Below, piece by piece: positions 42,088-53,052 of a stretch of DNA of 64,000 nucleotides. The DNA is taken from NCBI RefSeq assembly GCF_000243315.1, contig NZ_JH597768.1, positions 203,467-267,466 on the forward strand. The letters run 5' to 3'. A program made the position numbers and the translations under genes. The notes beneath the pieces are model-generated. The model had not been told where the DNA came from, made no database searches, and saw only the letters and a list, made by a program, of their open reading frames with translations. This stretch comes from Metallosphaera yellowstonensis MK1. Lineage in GTDB: Archaea; Thermoproteota; Thermoprotei_A; Sulfolobales; Sulfolobaceae. How positions within the stretch are numbered: the first letter of the stretch is position 1; each line of letters opens with the position of its first letter.

Positions 42088-43137
42088 ATGATACGAGCTG
42101 CTGTCGTGGGTGGTTCGGGTTATACTGGAGGAGAGTTACTCAGGATACTCGTTGTGCATCCCCAGGTTGAGATAACTACAGTGACTTCAAGGGAATATGC
42201 TGGTAAGCCAGTATCACTAGTTCATCCGAACCTTAAAGGCTTCCTGAACATGAACTTCTCTCAGTTTTCCCTGGATAAGATAGGCGACAAGGCTGATGTG
42301 GTATTTCTAGGACTTCCACACGGAGTCTCCCTAAACTACGTTCCGAAATTACTTGAGATGGGCTTACAGGTCGTGGACTTAAGTGCCGACTTCAGACTCA
42401 AGAATCCGGAACTTTACAAGTTTTGGTACGGCATAGAGCACCCTTATCCAGATCTCCTCGACAAGGCCGTTTACGGTTTACCGGAGCTTCATGAGGAGGA
42501 GTTGAAGGGAGCGAAACTAATAGCGTCTCCAGGTTGTAATGCCACTGCAACTATTCTAGCGTTGGCTCCAGTAGTTCACTGGAACATGGCCTCTAATCCG
42601 AGGTTCGTTAGTGACGTTAAGGTGTCCAGCAGTGAAGGTGGAGCTAAACCCTCCGAAGGGAGCCATCACCCAGAGAGACAAAATGCCATCAGACCTTACG
42701 AGGCTGAGGGTCACAGACACGCAGCAGAGGCCGAACAAGAACTATCGAGACTTGGGAAGAGAGAGGTGAAAGTAAGCATAGTGCCCCACGCCATAAGTAG
42801 TGTAAGGGGTGCTCTCGCCTCATCTCACGCCTGGCTTGACCAGACGTTGGATGATCTGGACATATGGAAGAAGATAGCGGAATTCTACAAGGGGAAGAGA
42901 TTCATCAGGATCATTAGAGGGGGAATACATCCATATCCGGATCCAAAGTATGTTGTCGGGAGCAACTTCGCAGACGTAGGATTCGCAAATGAGAAGAGAG
43001 TCCTCAGGTTGACAATGTTCTCGGCAATTGACAATCTTATGAAGGGCGCTGCAGGTCAAGCAGTACAGAGCTTCAACATCTCCAGGGGCTTTAAGGAAGA
43101 TGAAGGTCTTAGAACTCCTCCCCTGAGGCCTGCCTAA
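42088..43137 (+). CDS. lysY: LysW-aminoadipyl/glutamyl-phosphate reductase (ArgC family)
   Basis: The 349-aa enzyme has NADP site VVGGSGYTGGELLRIL and active-site Cys150 in IASPGCNATAT. In Sulfolobales it reduces LysW-bound phosphorylated aminoadipate (lysine) or glutamate (arginine/ornithine). It is followed by lysZ after 1 bp. ATTTATAAGT at about 42057-42066 provides a TATA box. Confidence 0.93.
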   Translation: MIRAAVVGGSGYTGGELLRILVVHPQVEITTVTSREYAGKPVSLVHPNLKGFLNMNFSQFSLDKIGDKADVVFLGLPHGVSLNYVPKLLEMGLQVVDLSADFRLKNPELYKFWYGIEHPYPDLLDKAVYGLPELHEEELKGAKLIASPGCNATATILALAPVVHWNMASNPRFVSDVKVSSSEGGAKPSEGSHHPERQNAIRPYEAEGHRHAAEAEQELSRLGKREVKVSIVPHAISSVRGALASSHAWLDQTLDDLDIWKKIAEFYKGKRFIRIIRGGIHPYPDPKYVVGSNFADVGFANEKRVLRLTMFSAIDNLMKGAAGQAVQSFNISRGFKEDEGLRTPPLRPA

Positions 43138-43138
43138 G

Positions 43139-43927
43139 ATGATCGTCGTTAAGGTTGGAGGAAGAGTCATCAAAAACGCTTTGGATAACATCATTGAGAG
43201 TCTAGTGAATTACGGAGGTAAGGCCATACTGGTTCACGGAGGTGGAGACATAGTAACGGATCTTAGTAAAAGAATGGGGATCGAGCCAGTCTTCGTGACG
43301 TCACCGGAAGGAATAAGGAGTAGATATACTGGAAGAGAGGAACTGGACGTTTACGTCATGGGGATGAATTTAGTAAATAAAAACATTGTCACACGATTGG
43401 TATCAAAGGGTAAATCGGCTATAGGCATCTCCGGGATGGATGGACCGACTGTGATGGCTACCAGGAAGAAGAGGATAATGATAATAGACGAGAGGGGGAA
43501 GAAGAGGATAATTGACGGAGGATACACCGGGAAGATAAATTCAGTCAACAGTGAATATTTAATGAGACTAAACGAAATCTTTCAGCTGATAGTTATAGCC
43601 CCTATAGCAGTGGATATGGAAGAGGGAGTAGCCCTAAACGTTGATGGGGATCAGATGGCCTTCAACGTGGCAAAGGCAGTCAGGGCAGAAGCTCTATTGC
43701 TCCTCACAGACGTCGAGGGAGTTTTAGTAGACAGCAAGGTGGTAGGGAGGTTAGGTCCAGATGAGGCAGCTAACCTCTCTGCTAAAATTGGACCTGGAAT
43801 GAACAGGAAGCTCCTCATGGCCAGCGAGAGCGTGAGAGCTGGCGTAAGCAAAGTAATAATTGCTTCAGGGTTGGTGCCTAATGCCATTAACTCGGCCTTA
43901 GAAGGAAGGGGGACGGTGATATCATGA
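43139..43927 (+). CDS. lysZ: LysW-aminoadipate/glutamate kinase (ArgB family)
   Basis: The 262-aa amino acid kinase opens VVKVGGRVIKNAL, has LVHGGGDIV (substrate/ATP loop), GISGMDG and the C-terminal MNRKLLMASESVRAGVSKV. It phosphorylates the side chain of aminoadipate or glutamate attached to LysW. It overlaps lysM by 4 bp. Confidence 0.93.
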   Translation: MIVVKVGGRVIKNALDNIIESLVNYGGKAILVHGGGDIVTDLSKRMGIEPVFVTSPEGIRSRYTGREELDVYVMGMNLVNKNIVTRLVSKGKSAIGISGMDGPTVMATRKKRIMIIDERGKKRIIDGGYTGKINSVNSEYLMRLNEIFQLIVIAPIAVDMEEGVALNVDGDQMAFNVAKAVRAEALLLLTDVEGVLVDSKVVGRLGPDEAANLSAKIGPGMNRKLLMASESVRAGVSKVIIASGLVPNAINSALEGRGTVIS

Positions 43928-44358
43928 GCAAGATGGGAAACAAGATAGACGACAGTGACATAAAGATCCTTGAAGTGCTAAAGAAGAACGCAAGGACTCC
44001 CTACACCATGATTGCCAAGGACCTCAAAGTAAGTGAGGCTGCTGTGAGGAAGAGGATAGAGAAGCTGATAAGGTTAGGAGTAATAAAGAGGTTTACTATA
44101 GAGTATGAACTTGAGAATGAAGTTAAGGCCATAGTCATGGTTAAGTCTACTCCTCAAATTCCCACCCCTGAGATTTCTAAGAAGATCGCAAGAACACAGG
44201 GCGTAGAGACGGTCTATGAGACGACGGGCGATTATGACATCATCGTCATAGTCAGGGGAATAAACATCTCTTCTATAAATAGGACCATTGATGAAATTAG
44301 GAGTATACAGGGAGTTATGGGTACTAATAGTACTATAATCCTTAGGACATGGTTCTAA
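43924..44358 (+). CDS. lysM: Lrp/AsnC-type regulator LysM
   Basis: The 144-aa protein has an N-terminal helix-turn-helix (NARTPYTMIAKDLKVSEAAVRKRIEKL) and a C-terminal RAM ligand-binding domain (VETVYETTGDYDIIVIVRG). Its place between lysZ and lysW matches LysM of Sulfolobus, which binds the lysW upstream region in a lysine-responsive way. A candidate site is the inverted repeat at 44398-44412. Confidence 0.92.
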   Translation: MSKMGNKIDDSDIKILEVLKKNARTPYTMIAKDLKVSEAAVRKRIEKLIRLGVIKRFTIEYELENEVKAIVMVKSTPQIPTPEISKKIARTQGVETVYETTGDYDIIVIVRGINISSINRTIDEIRSIQGVMGTNSTIILRTWF

Positions 44359-44397
44359 GTTCGAACTAATCATTTTCATGAAAGCTTTTGAGCACTG

Positions 44398-44412
44398 AAC
44401 CTTTGTAAGGTT
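44398..44412. promoter_or_regulatory. Inverted repeat upstream of lysW, candidate LysM site
   Basis: AACCTT-TGT-AAGGTT is a perfect 6-bp inverted repeat with 3-base spacer, ending 12 bp before the lysW ATG. Position and symmetry suit a dimeric Lrp-type regulator; binding is inferred. Confidence 0.45.
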
Positions 44413-44424
44413 AATTGATCACGT

Positions 44425-44595
44425 ATGGTATCTCTAAAATGTCCAGTCTGTGGAGGAAACGTAGAAGTGGAAGACAACGCACTACCTGGGGAGATAGTTG
44501 AACACGATTGTGGGGCCCAATTGGAGGTCTACAACGACCACGGTAGACTCTCTCTCAGGTTGGCCGAACAAATCGGCGAGGACTGGGGAGAGTGA
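44425..44595 (+). CDS. lysW: Amino-group carrier protein LysW
   Basis: The 56-aa acidic protein has a zinc ribbon (CPVC at 6-9, HDC at 27-29) and the invariant C-terminal EDWGE whose last glutamate accepts the substrate amino group. It protects and carries intermediates for LysX, LysZ, LysY, LysJ and LysK. Its TGA overlaps the GTG of lysX (GTGA at 44592-44595). Confidence 0.96.
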   Translation: MVSLKCPVCGGNVEVEDNALPGEIVEHDCGAQLEVYNDHGRLSLRLAEQIGEDWGE

Positions 44596-45443
44596 TTCTT
44601 GGGGTCTCCTACGACCTCCTCAGGTGGGAGGAGAGGAACCTCATAGATGAAGCCAGAAAAGAGGGTCACAAGATAGTTCCTGTTTTCACCAAGGATATGG
44701 CCTTCGTCACGGGGGAGGACCTGGGACTACTCGGGGCTGAGGCAATACTTCAAAGGAACACCAGTCACAGCAGGGCTCTGTCCTCCTCGCTGATATTCGA
44801 AGCCCACGGTTTGAGGGTATATAACGACTCCATGACGCTCATCAGATGTGAGAATAAGCTACACACTACCAGCTTACTGAGTAAAAGCGGCATACCAGTC
44901 CCTAAGACCGCCATAGCCTTCTCGAGGGAGAAGGCTCTGGAAATAGCAGAGGAACTGGGTTACCCTGTGGTAATAAAGCCTGTGGAGGGAAGTTGGGGTA
45001 GAATGGTAGCTAGAGCGCAGGATGAGGATTCTTTGAGGAGTCTCATGGAGTACCAGGAATTCACTACTGTACCCTTCAAGACCGTCTACTATATACAAGA
45101 GTTCGTGGAGAAACCTAACAGAGACATTAGGATATTCGTTATAGGGGATGAAGCTCCCGTGGGAATCTATAGGGTCAACGAGAAGAGCTGGAAGACTAAC
45201 ACAGCGTTGGGAGCAACAGCCTTGCCCCTAAAGATAGACGAGGAACTCAGGGAACTTGCCCTTAAAGTAAGGGAGGTGATAGGGGGGTTCTTCCTCGGGA
45301 TCGACGTCTTCGAAGATAGAGAGAGGGGATACCTAGTTGGAGAAGTAAACGGTGTTCCAGAGTATAAGAACACCGCGAGGGTTAACCAGTTTAACGTGAG
45401 CGGTTTCCTTTTAAGGAAGTTGGGAGAGGTGTTAAGGAAATGA
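44592..45443 (+). CDS. lysX: LysW-aminoadipate ligase (ATP-grasp)
   Basis: The 283-aa RimK-like ATP-grasp enzyme starts at GTG 44592 and has [22 protein letters not shown], the YYIQEFV hinge and VNGVPEYKN metal-binding region. It joins the LysW C-terminus to aminoadipate. It overlaps lysJ by 4 bp. Confidence 0.94.
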   Translation: MILGVSYDLLRWEERNLIDEARKEGHKIVPVFTKDMAFVTGEDLGLLGAEAILQRNTSHSRALSSSLIFEAHGLRVYNDSMTLIRCENKLHTTSLLSKSGIPVPKTAIAFSREKALEIAEELGYPVVIKPVEGSWGRMVARAQDEDSLRSLMEYQEFTTVPFKTVYYIQEFVEKPNRDIRIFVIGDEAPVGIYRVNEKSWKTNTALGATALPLKIDEELRELALKVREVIGGFFLGIDVFEDRERGYLVGEVNGVPEYKNTARVNQFNVSGFLLRKLGEVLRK

Positions 45444-46600
45444 AGCTAATTACGTTCTACGGAAGTAGAGGATTGAGGATAGTCAAAGGCGAGAACCAAT
45501 ACGTGTGGGACGATAAGGGAAAAAAATACCTCGACCTTCACTCTGGTCACGGTGTGGCGTTCCTAGGGCACAGGAACAAGAGGGTCGTAGAGTACATCAA
45601 AAGCCAGATGGATGAGATAATGACACTGACTACGGCGTTCGACAATCCCATTAGGGAGGAGATGCTGAGGGAACTAGATGACGTCAAACCGGACGGAATG
45701 GATAACGTGTTTCTCCTCAACGGCGGAACCGAGGCCGTGGAGATGGCGATGAAGGTGGCGAGGAAGACCACAGGGAGAAAGAAGTTTATCGCCTTTAGGA
45801 ACTCATTCCACGGCAGGACTATGGGTTCCTTATCTGTAACGTGGAACAAAAAATATAGGGACCCCTTTGAGCCTTTGGTTGGACCAGTAGACTTCTTGGA
45901 GTTCAATAAAATTGAGGATCTTAAGAAGATAGACAACGAAACTGCAGCAGTCATATTTGAGCCGGTACAGGGGGAAGGAGGTGTAATACCCGCAACTAAT
46001 GATTTTGCTAAGGCTCTAAGGGAGGAAACCCAAAAGAAAGGAGTTCTCCTTATCTCGGACGAAGTACAAGCTGGGTTCGGCAGAACCGGGAAGGTATGGG
46101 CTTATCAACATTTCAACATAACTCCTGACATACTTACGGCTGGGAAGGCGATAGGTGGAGGTTTTCCAGTGAGTGCTGTTTTCCTTCCAGACGATATAGC
46201 CAACAGACTAGGTGAGGGTGATCATGGGACAACTTATGGAGGAAATCCGCTAGCTGCAGCTGCCGTGACGGCTGCTACGAGAGTCCTCAAAGAGGAGAGG
46301 GTTCCTGAGCAAGCCAAAGTCAAAGGAGAGCTGTTCATGAGGATGCTGAGGGATGCCCTTGCCGATTTTAAATCCTTGAGGGAGATAAGGGGATTAGGCC
46401 TCATGATAGGAGTTGATCTGAGACTAAACCCGGGATTGGCCATTAAGGTTCTTCAGGAACAAGGAGTATTAGCACTGAAGGCGGGTATAACTGTGATAAG
46501 GTTCTTAGCCCCGTTCATGATCACCAATCAGGACATGGAGTTGGCAGTCAATGCTGTCAGAAAAGGAGTTTCTGAGACGGAAAGCAAAGGAGGTACTTAG
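45440..46600 (+). CDS. lysJ: LysW-aminoadipate semialdehyde/ornithine aminotransferase
   Basis: The 386-aa class III PLP enzyme has [37 protein letters not shown] and the PLP-lysine segment [11 protein letters not shown]. It transfers an amino group onto LysW-bound semialdehyde. Its 3' end overlaps the lysK frame by 50 bp. Confidence 0.94.
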   Translation: MKLITFYGSRGLRIVKGENQYVWDDKGKKYLDLHSGHGVAFLGHRNKRVVEYIKSQMDEIMTLTTAFDNPIREEMLRELDDVKPDGMDNVFLLNGGTEAVEMAMKVARKTTGRKKFIAFRNSFHGRTMGSLSVTWNKKYRDPFEPLVGPVDFLEFNKIEDLKKIDNETAAVIFEPVQGEGGVIPATNDFAKALREETQKKGVLLISDEVQAGFGRTGKVWAYQHFNITPDILTAGKAIGGGFPVSAVFLPDDIANRLGEGDHGTTYGGNPLAAAAVTAATRVLKEERVPEQAKVKGELFMRMLRDALADFKSLREIRGLGLMIGVDLRLNPGLAIKVLQEQGVLALKAGITVIRFLAPFMITNQDMELAVNAVRKGVSETESKGGT

Positions 46601-47591
46601 CTCACTCGTGGGAGTTTACTCCCCGTCAGGGAGAGAAGATGCCCTCATTCCTGTGATGGAGAAGATCTCATCTGAGCTAAACCTTGACCTAAGGGTAACG
46701 GAGACTAAGTCCTTTTTGTTGGGATCCGACAGCAAGTTCCTCTTAGCTTCCCACCTAGATACCGTCCCTGGCTTTTTAGAGCCCAAGGTGACGGAGGAGT
46801 CCATAAGCGGAAGGGGTGCGGTGGACGCTAAGGGACCGTTCACAGCCATGCTTTTGGCAGGCTGGATGTTAAATGAGAATGGATGTAAGGTAACTGTCGC
46901 AGGCCTCTCTGACGAGGAGAACTTAAGCAGTGGAGCGAAGGAGCTGGTAAGACAAAGTAAGAGGTTCGAACATATAGTAATCGGAGAACCCACGAATGCT
47001 ATCCACGTGGCGATTGAGTACAGAGGACTCCTGAGGATCTCAGTAAAATGCAGAGGTGCACAGGAGCACTCGTCCTCATCGTCCTCAAACGTGATTCTCA
47101 AGTACATGCCAAAGATCTTACAAGTGTCCAAACTACCTGGTTCCTTTGATGAGCCTTCTGTAATGCCCACGGTTGTTAGGGCTGGTGAGGCCTTGAACGT
47201 GACACCTAGGGAACTGGAGGCGTTCTTCGACGTGAGATTTCCATACGGAACGTCCGGGGATATCCTGATTTCTTCTTTTAGAGAAGTGTTTAGCGAGTGT
47301 GAAGTGGAGATCAGAGAACGTATAGAACCCGTAAGAGTCTCCCCGAACACACAAATCGTGAGGGCCTTAATGCGAGGATTACTGAAGCAAGGTATCAAAC
47401 CCTCACTCGTCAGAAAGGGGGGAACCAGCGACATGAACATCTTAGCAACGATCACCGGCAGTATAGCGACTTACGGTCCAGGAGACGCTACCTTGGAGCA
47501 TACCGACAGAGAAGTCGTGAGTTTAGATGAACTATATATATCCACAATGACTTACTACAACGCAATAGGAGAGTTATGCTTGAGAAGCTAA
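46551..47591 (+). CDS. lysK: LysW-lysine/ornithine hydrolase
   Basis: The 346-aa M20-family metallopeptidase releases lysine or ornithine from LysW. Metal ligands appear in [25 protein letters not shown] and EHTDRE. The ATG at 46551 gives a 50-bp overlap with lysJ but an N-terminus ([13 protein letters not shown]) typical of the family. It overlaps uppS by 16 bp. Confidence 0.93.
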   Translation: MLSEKEFLRRKAKEVLSSLVGVYSPSGREDALIPVMEKISSELNLDLRVTETKSFLLGSDSKFLLASHLDTVPGFLEPKVTEESISGRGAVDAKGPFTAMLLAGWMLNENGCKVTVAGLSDEENLSSGAKELVRQSKRFEHIVIGEPTNAIHVAIEYRGLLRISVKCRGAQEHSSSSSSNVILKYMPKILQVSKLPGSFDEPSVMPTVVRAGEALNVTPRELEAFFDVRFPYGTSGDILISSFREVFSECEVEIRERIEPVRVSPNTQIVRALMRGLLKQGIKPSLVRKGGTSDMNILATITGSIATYGPGDATLEHTDREVVSLDELYISTMTYYNAIGELCLRS

Positions 47592-48337
47592 CCACACCGC
47601 TTTACCCAGTATACGAAAGGCTGCTCTGGAGACAGATCAGAGAGGGGCCAATTCCTAATCACGTGGGGATAATACCAGACGGCAATAGGAGATGGGCCAG
47701 ATCGAACAACTCCTCAGTCAATGAGGCCTATATGATGGGGTACAAGAAACTGAAGAGCGTACTCATCTGGTTGCTGGAACTGGGAGTTAAGAACGTTACA
47801 GTTTTTGCACTGTCTACGGAGAATTGCACAAGGAGGTCCAGGTCGGAGCTAGATTTAGTAATGAATTACATTAAGAGAGGGCTGGAGGAACTCCTCACTG
47901 AGGAGTTCGTGGACAAGTTTAAAATAAAAGTGAGGGCCATTGGGAAGCTGGAGATGGTTAGCCAGGACCTGCGGAAGACCGTGGAGGTAGTAACAGAGAG
48001 ATCCTCCAAGTACTCTGAGCGTAAGCTGACCTTGGCCATATGTTATGGGGGGAGACAGGAGATACTTGACGCCGTGTCCAGACTGGTTAGAGAGAGGAAG
48101 GACATAAGTTCCATAACCGAGGACGAGTTCAGGAAGTACTTCTATGATAACGAACTTAGCGATATAGACCTGGTAATAAGGACTTCAGGAGAGATGAGGA
48201 TAAGCAACTTCTTACTATGGCATCTAGCCTACTCTGAGCTCTTTTTCTGTGAGGCCTACTGGCCAGACTTCAGAAAGATAGACCTTTGGAGAGCTATAAG
48301 GGCGTATCAGAGAAGAGTGAGAAGGTTCGGGGCTTAA
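47576..48337 (+). CDS. uppS: Cis-prenyltransferase (polyprenyl diphosphate synthase)
   Basis: The 253-aa enzyme has [11 protein letters not shown] with the catalytic Asp, [10 protein letters not shown] and the C-terminal [21 protein letters not shown]. It makes the long polyprenyl carrier used for archaeal N-glycosylation and cell-surface glycans. It is translationally linked to the lys operon though functionally unrelated. Confidence 0.93.
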   Translation: MLEKLTTPLYPVYERLLWRQIREGPIPNHVGIIPDGNRRWARSNNSSVNEAYMMGYKKLKSVLIWLLELGVKNVTVFALSTENCTRRSRSELDLVMNYIKRGLEELLTEEFVDKFKIKVRAIGKLEMVSQDLRKTVEVVTERSSKYSERKLTLAICYGGRQEILDAVSRLVRERKDISSITEDEFRKYFYDNELSDIDLVIRTSGEMRISNFLLWHLAYSELFFCEAYWPDFRKIDLWRAIRAYQRRVRRFGA

Positions 48338-48349
48338 CCTTTTTTATTT
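48338..48349 (+). terminator. T-rich terminator after uppS
   Basis: CCTTTTTTATTT follows the uppS stop directly. Oligo-T stretches terminate transcription in archaea, and the ribosomal protein gene starts 27 bp later. Confidence 0.4.
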
Positions 48350-48376
48350 CCTGTGGATAAAACGAGGGGAGAGAGA

Positions 48377-48763
48377 ATGGGTGTTTACCAGGGTAGAGAT
48401 CTCAGGAAGGTCACAGGTGGTCTAAAGAATAGATCTAGGGGAAAAAGGAAGTTCGAAATAGGTAGTCAGCCCACAGAGACCAAACTTCACGACAACGATA
48501 TGAGGGAGAAAGTCAGAGTCATGGGTGGAAATAAAAAGGTAAGGCTAACCTATGCAGGATTCGCTAACGTGCTAAACACTTCTGACGGCTCTGCAAAGAA
48601 GGTCAAGATCCTTGAGGTGATATCTACCCCTGCCAACAGGGAGTATGCCAGAAGAGGGATTATAGTTAAGGGTTCCAGGATAAGGACTGAGGCCGGAGAG
48701 GCCATAGTTACTTCCAGACCTGGCCAAGACGGCGTAGTTAATGCAGTGTTGATTCAACAATGA
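48377..48763 (+). CDS. rps8e: 30S ribosomal protein S8e
   Basis: The 128-aa protein begins MGVYQGRDLRKVTGGLKNRS, the standard S8e N-terminus, and ends with GVVNAVLIQQ. I chose ATG 48377 rather than GTG 48353 because family members start here and GGGGAGAG lies upstream. The stop overlaps the SRP19 ATG. Confidence 0.96.
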   Translation: MGVYQGRDLRKVTGGLKNRSRGKRKFEIGSQPTETKLHDNDMREKVRVMGGNKKVRLTYAGFANVLNTSDGSAKKVKILEVISTPANREYARRGIIVKGSRIRTEAGEAIVTSRPGQDGVVNAVLIQQ

Positions 48764-49032
48764 GCCTACGCGACTATGAAGGGAAGAAGGTAGTCGTCTG
48801 GCTCGCTTACTTCACAGCCCCTTCCAGGAGGAAGGGTAGGCTTTTTCCGTCACTGAAGGTAGGTCTAGCTGAACTGGAGAAGGTCACCAAGGAACTCAAT
48901 CTTAACCCAGAGGTCTTGGATAAGATCCACCCAGGAAGTAGAATCAGGGGTGCCGTTGCAGTGGATAAGGGGTTTGGAGGAAAGGGCAGGACTCTCAAGG
49001 CGATATACGAGGCCTTGAGGTCCCTCAAGTGA
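48760..49032 (+). CDS. srp19: Signal recognition particle 19 kDa protein
   Basis: The 90-aa protein has VVVWLAYFTAPSRRKGRLFP and HPGSRIRGAVAVDKGFGGKGRTL, both characteristic of SRP19, which binds 7S RNA and helps assemble SRP54. It is coupled to S8e by an ATGA overlap. Confidence 0.94.
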   Translation: MSLRDYEGKKVVVWLAYFTAPSRRKGRLFPSLKVGLAELEKVTKELNLNPEVLDKIHPGSRIRGAVAVDKGFGGKGRTLKAIYEALRSLK

Positions 49033-49366
49033 GCTCTTGACTCAGCCGGTTCCACGTGATTGCCCGATTTTACCTTAGGACGGTCAAGTGAAGGGACTAC
49101 CCTCTAAATAACGTTACCTTAACCAGGTGTGGGTTCACGGTCTCCTGGAGTTAGGGCTCAGGACACACACTGCATTTCGTTCTCGTCGCTTAGGGCAGAA
49201 CTCACTCGATGAGAACCTTTTGTCCCCCCTAAATCGACGAGTATTGAAGTGAATATTTCTATTTCCCTGAGAAAATCTGTCTCAATGAAGGATGCCCTTA
49301 GCGTTCACCTTTCTCTGGCTTCCTCTCCGCCCAAAAGGAGAGGCTTTTACTCCTTTGCAAATCCAA
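49033..49366. other. Intergenic region
   Basis: No gene is supported. Some self-complementary segments occur (GTTCTC/GAGAAC around 49172-49214; AAAGGAG/CTCCTTT around 49334-49357), possibly degraded mobile DNA. Confidence 0.3.
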
Positions 49367-49374
49367 AGTAATTA

Positions 49375-49437
49375 TAGCAATTATGCGACTTTCCCTTAAC
49401 TAACGCCCTGTTATCAAGGGAAATCTAATAAGCGCTA
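49375..49437. mobile_element. MITE, tandem copy 1
   Basis: TAGCAATTATGCGACTTTCCC at the left (first 20 bases) and GGGAAATCTAATAAGCGCTA at the right form a 63-bp unit related to the 64-bp copies at 22054 and 53127. Internal GCCCTGTTATCAAGGG is shared with the second tandem copy. Confidence 0.65.
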
Positions 49438-49443
49438 TAATTA

Positions 49444-49506
49444 TAGCAACTACGGGACTTTCCCTTGGTACTGTCCTGTGATCAAGGCGAAATCTAATAA
49501 CTGCTA
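49444..49506. mobile_element. MITE, tandem copy 2
   Basis: TAGCAACTACGGGACTTTCC through AAATCTAATAACTGCTA repeats the preceding unit with substitutions, separated by TAATTA that also flanks both outer ends. Either two insertions in the same TA-rich target or a duplication explains the arrangement. Confidence 0.65.
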
Positions 49507-49648
49507 TAATTAAATGGACCTTGTAGAGGTTTTAACGTGTTACTATTTACAATTTCTCGCTTACTATACACTAAAATAAATTTGCAGAATTTCTTGAGAC
49601 GCCCTCAAAGATCTGCACTTGAGGATGCCCGAGGGAAGCAGTCAGTTT

Positions 49649-49660
49649 ACTTTAAATAAA
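49649..49660 (+). promoter_or_regulatory. TATA box of tRNA-Lys (CTT)
   Basis: CTTTAAATAAAT lies about 36 bp before the mature 5' end of the tRNA, consistent with a short trimmed leader. Confidence 0.4.
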
Positions 49661-49690
49661 TGTCATCTCATTGATAAGTAGCTCTACCTT

Positions 49691-49992
<302 letters not shown>

Positions 49993-50006
<14 letters not shown>

Positions 50007-50916
50007 TCCCCCACATCTCCAACAAGTCCTTACAGGCCCTCTCAATAACCTGTGCCGAGCCCATTGAGGGTCTCCATCCATAGCCTTTCAGCTTCTGTAT
50101 GTCTAAGAGCATAAACCTAACGTCTCCTGCCCACCCTCGACCACTTCCATCATCAACATAAATGTGTTTGGGCGTGAGACCCATCACGCCCTCCACTATC
50201 CTCGCTATCTCCTCAACTGTGACCCAATCGTCATTGCCTACATTGAACGCGTCGTAATTACCCTTGAATTTCTGATTGAGGAGGAGCACTGCGTCTATGA
50301 GGTCCTGAACATAAAGATAGCTCTTCCTCTGTTTCCCGTTTCCGAGGATTTCCAGTTCTGAAGGATTTCTCCTCAACTTCCTCACGAAGTCCACGACTAC
50401 GCCGTGAGATACCCTACCTCCCGTTATGTTGGCTAATCTCAAGGAGACGGCCCTCATGCCATATGTCCTGGAGTAATACTCTGTCATCTCCTCCCCCAGG
50501 AGCTTAAATAGACCATAATTGGAGATGGGCTTCATGATCTCGGTCTCAGGAGTAGGAACCCTGGATGCCTCTCCATAGACTGTTGAAGACGAGAAAAAGA
50601 AGACTGTGGAACAGTCTGAACGTCTAGCCATCTCCAGGGTGTTCAGAGTTACCTTAACGTCCCTGCTAAAGTGCTCTTCAATGTCTTGCATTGATGTCCT
50701 TACGTCTGGGTTAGCAGCTAAGTGGTAGATTGTCTGACAGTCCTCTATACTAGGTATTTCTGTTCTGAGATCAATCCTGATGATCTTGGCCTTCTTGTTC
50801 ACATATGAACCTGAGGAAAAGTCGTCTAAGGAGACCACGTTCTCCCCTAGCTCCACCAGTCTATCTACCAAGTGACCCCCGATATAGCCTGCTCCTCCAG
50901 TGACTACTGATACCAT
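49993..50916 (-). CDS. NAD-dependent epimerase/dehydratase (UDP-glucose 4-epimerase-like)
   Basis: The 307-aa SDR enzyme has the NAD motif [11 protein letters not shown], a [12 protein letters not shown] segment with catalytic Ser, and [11 protein letters not shown] (Tyr-x-x-x-Lys). It would epimerise or modify a nucleotide sugar, likely for surface glycans. It lies between two tRNA-Lys genes. Confidence 0.88.
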
Positions 50917-51021
50917 ATGCTTCGAATATTCCTGAAACCCAAATAAATAACGGTATTCTGTGCTGTGGTGGCGGAAGGGGAAAAAATTAATACCAATGCA
51001 TTACCCTAACACTTAGGGGTT

Positions 51022-51100
<79 letters not shown>

Positions 51101-51256
51101 TCTAACGTTCTTCTTTAAAAGAAATTTTACGTTCATGTATAGCTGCGTTAAATTTGCAAGTATTATAGTACATACAGAGGTGGTATACAGCTTGAGCCGT
51201 AGTCAACAGTTTCCGATAGACCGTAAAGTTTATATTATTTCATCATAAACTCTTAT

Positions 51257-51820
51257 ATGATGCTGAGACATAAGGAAGTCCGCCAACGCTTAGGAATATC
51301 CTATGCTATAATTAGAGAATATGTTAAGAAGGGATACATAAAACCAGTACTACAGAGCGGGAAGTGGAGGTTCAGGGAGGACGTGGAAAAGTTGATGGGA
51401 ATTGTGAGGAAGAGAAAGTTGTATTATACGGTGGAGTGTCATCGCGAAAGGACGAGTTGGCAAAGCAAGTTAAGTACCTCGAGGAGAACGTTAAGGACCA
51501 CGAGCAGGTCATCACGGACGTGGGACCTTCATTGAACGTGAAGAGGAGGGGGTTCCTCAACTGAGGATGATAGTAAACAACGAAGTGTCGAAAGCCGTAG
51601 CCTACCCGGACAGGCTGGTGAGGTTCGGCTTCGAGATGGTAGAGGAGGTATGCAGAGCGCGCACAACTGTGAGCTCGTGGTGTTGAACAAGGAGGACAAC
51701 ACAACAGGACAAGAGTTGATAGACTTAATTTCCATCTTGGTCTCGTTCGGGAAACTGTACGGTATGGGGAGTCGTGAGTACGAGAAGGTGAGGAAGTGCC
51801 TTGAAGAAATTAAGGCTTAA
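51257..51820 (+). pseudogene. IS607 TnpA serine recombinase, frameshifted
   Basis: The first 55 or so codons encode the MerR-like helix-turn-helix of IS607 recombinases (HKEVRQRLGISYAIIREYVKKG, then GKWRFREDVEKLMG). Downstream recombinase-like stretches appear in changed frames: VVLYGGVSSRKDELAKQVKYL, then NNEVSKAVAYPDRLVRFGFEMVEEV, then LIDLISILVSFGKLYGMGSREYEKV. Several frameshifts and small deletions inactivate it; the catalytic Ser survives only as an SSRKDE-like segment. Confidence 0.75.
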
Positions 51821-53052
51821 ATCGTTTCAGCCAGAGGAGGAGTACGTCTACTTAACGTATTCCTTGAAGAACGACGAGGGGGAGGAGAGCAGGATATTAC
51901 TAGAGAACTATAAGACATTACTACAAAAAGCGTTAGACTGGTTGTGGGAGAGGATCAAGGTTGAGAGGAGAGAAGTGAAGAGGGGTAAGAAAGTCATCAC
52001 GAAGGTCAAGATAACCCTCCCCGAGAAGAAGGGAGTGTACAAGACGTTGAGGGATGAACTGGAGGGGGTCAACGTCCTAGCTTCCCACTACGCTGACAAG
52101 GCCATAAGCGACGCTCAATCTTGAGGAGCTGGAAGAGGAGGGCCGAGAAGGGAAAAGCGTCGTTGAGGAAACCTAAACTGAAGAGAGTTTACGTAAGGGT
52201 TAAGTCTACTCTGAGGAAGGTTGAGGGTGAGAGTGTTAGGATTACTGTAAGACCGTACGAGTACATTACCTTCTCCTGGTCCCACACCTGGTTCTCTCCA
52301 CGGGTTAAATGGTTAGAACTGAGTGAGCCCGTGATAAAGGAGGACAAGGTTCACCTACCATTCCGTCATAGATTACCCTGGTCAACTCCCCTAGACTATC
52401 TAGCAATCGACAGTAACCTCTACACTCTGGACGCTTACGACGGCGAGAAGTTCGTCACGTTTTCCATGAGGGAGTTGTACAGCCTCAAGTTTGGGATGGA
52501 ATTGAAGAGGGGTAGAATACAGTCCTTCGCTTCAAAGCACGGTAGGAAAGGGGAGTTGTTGATGAGGAAGTACTCCCACCGTGAAAGAAATCGCGTCCTG
52601 GATTACGTTCACAAGTTTGTGAACAAACTGTTGGAGATGTACCCTCTCACTACGATTGCTGTTGAGAAACTGAACAAACAAAAGATGTTCCAAGACGCTA
52701 ATGACAAGTTGTCTAAGAAGATTTCCAGGACTGTATGGAGGTCGATCCACCGCGTTCTTAAACACAAGGCCCCACTTTACGGCTCCCTAGTTAAGGAGGT
52801 GAACCCTCACCTCACCTCCAAGTCCTGCCCCAGATGTGGACGGGTTTCCCGAAAGGTAGGACTTTTCGTTGTGAGAGGTGTGGTTTCACCCTGGACAGGC
52901 AACTGAACGCATCCCTCAACATCTTCCTCAAGATGTGTGGGTTTCCCCACCTCTTTCTCACTCCCACTGGGAGTAGGTGGGTTGGGGTTACCCCGTTAAG
53001 GGGGCGGAGGAGTAAGGGTTTCCCCGCGACTCCGGTGAAGCTCAAGGGCTGA
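51801..53052 (+). pseudogene. IS607-type tnpB with two frameshifts
   Basis: Three frames together make a TnpB: 51801-52124 (N-terminus), 52121-52906 (central part with YLAIDSNLYTL and IAVEKLNKQ, the first Asp and Glu of the RuvC site) and 52834-53052 (zinc ribbon end and TLDRQLNASLNIF with the third Asp). The first shift is at about 52115-52125, after ISDAQS; the second is within the zinc ribbon after CPRCGRVSRKVG at about 52860. All catalytic residues persist but not in one frame. Confidence 0.75.

Noticed and set aside
46616-47455. 279-aa minus-strand frame
   Set aside because: Antisense shadow of lysK, which has clear M20 metal-binding motifs.
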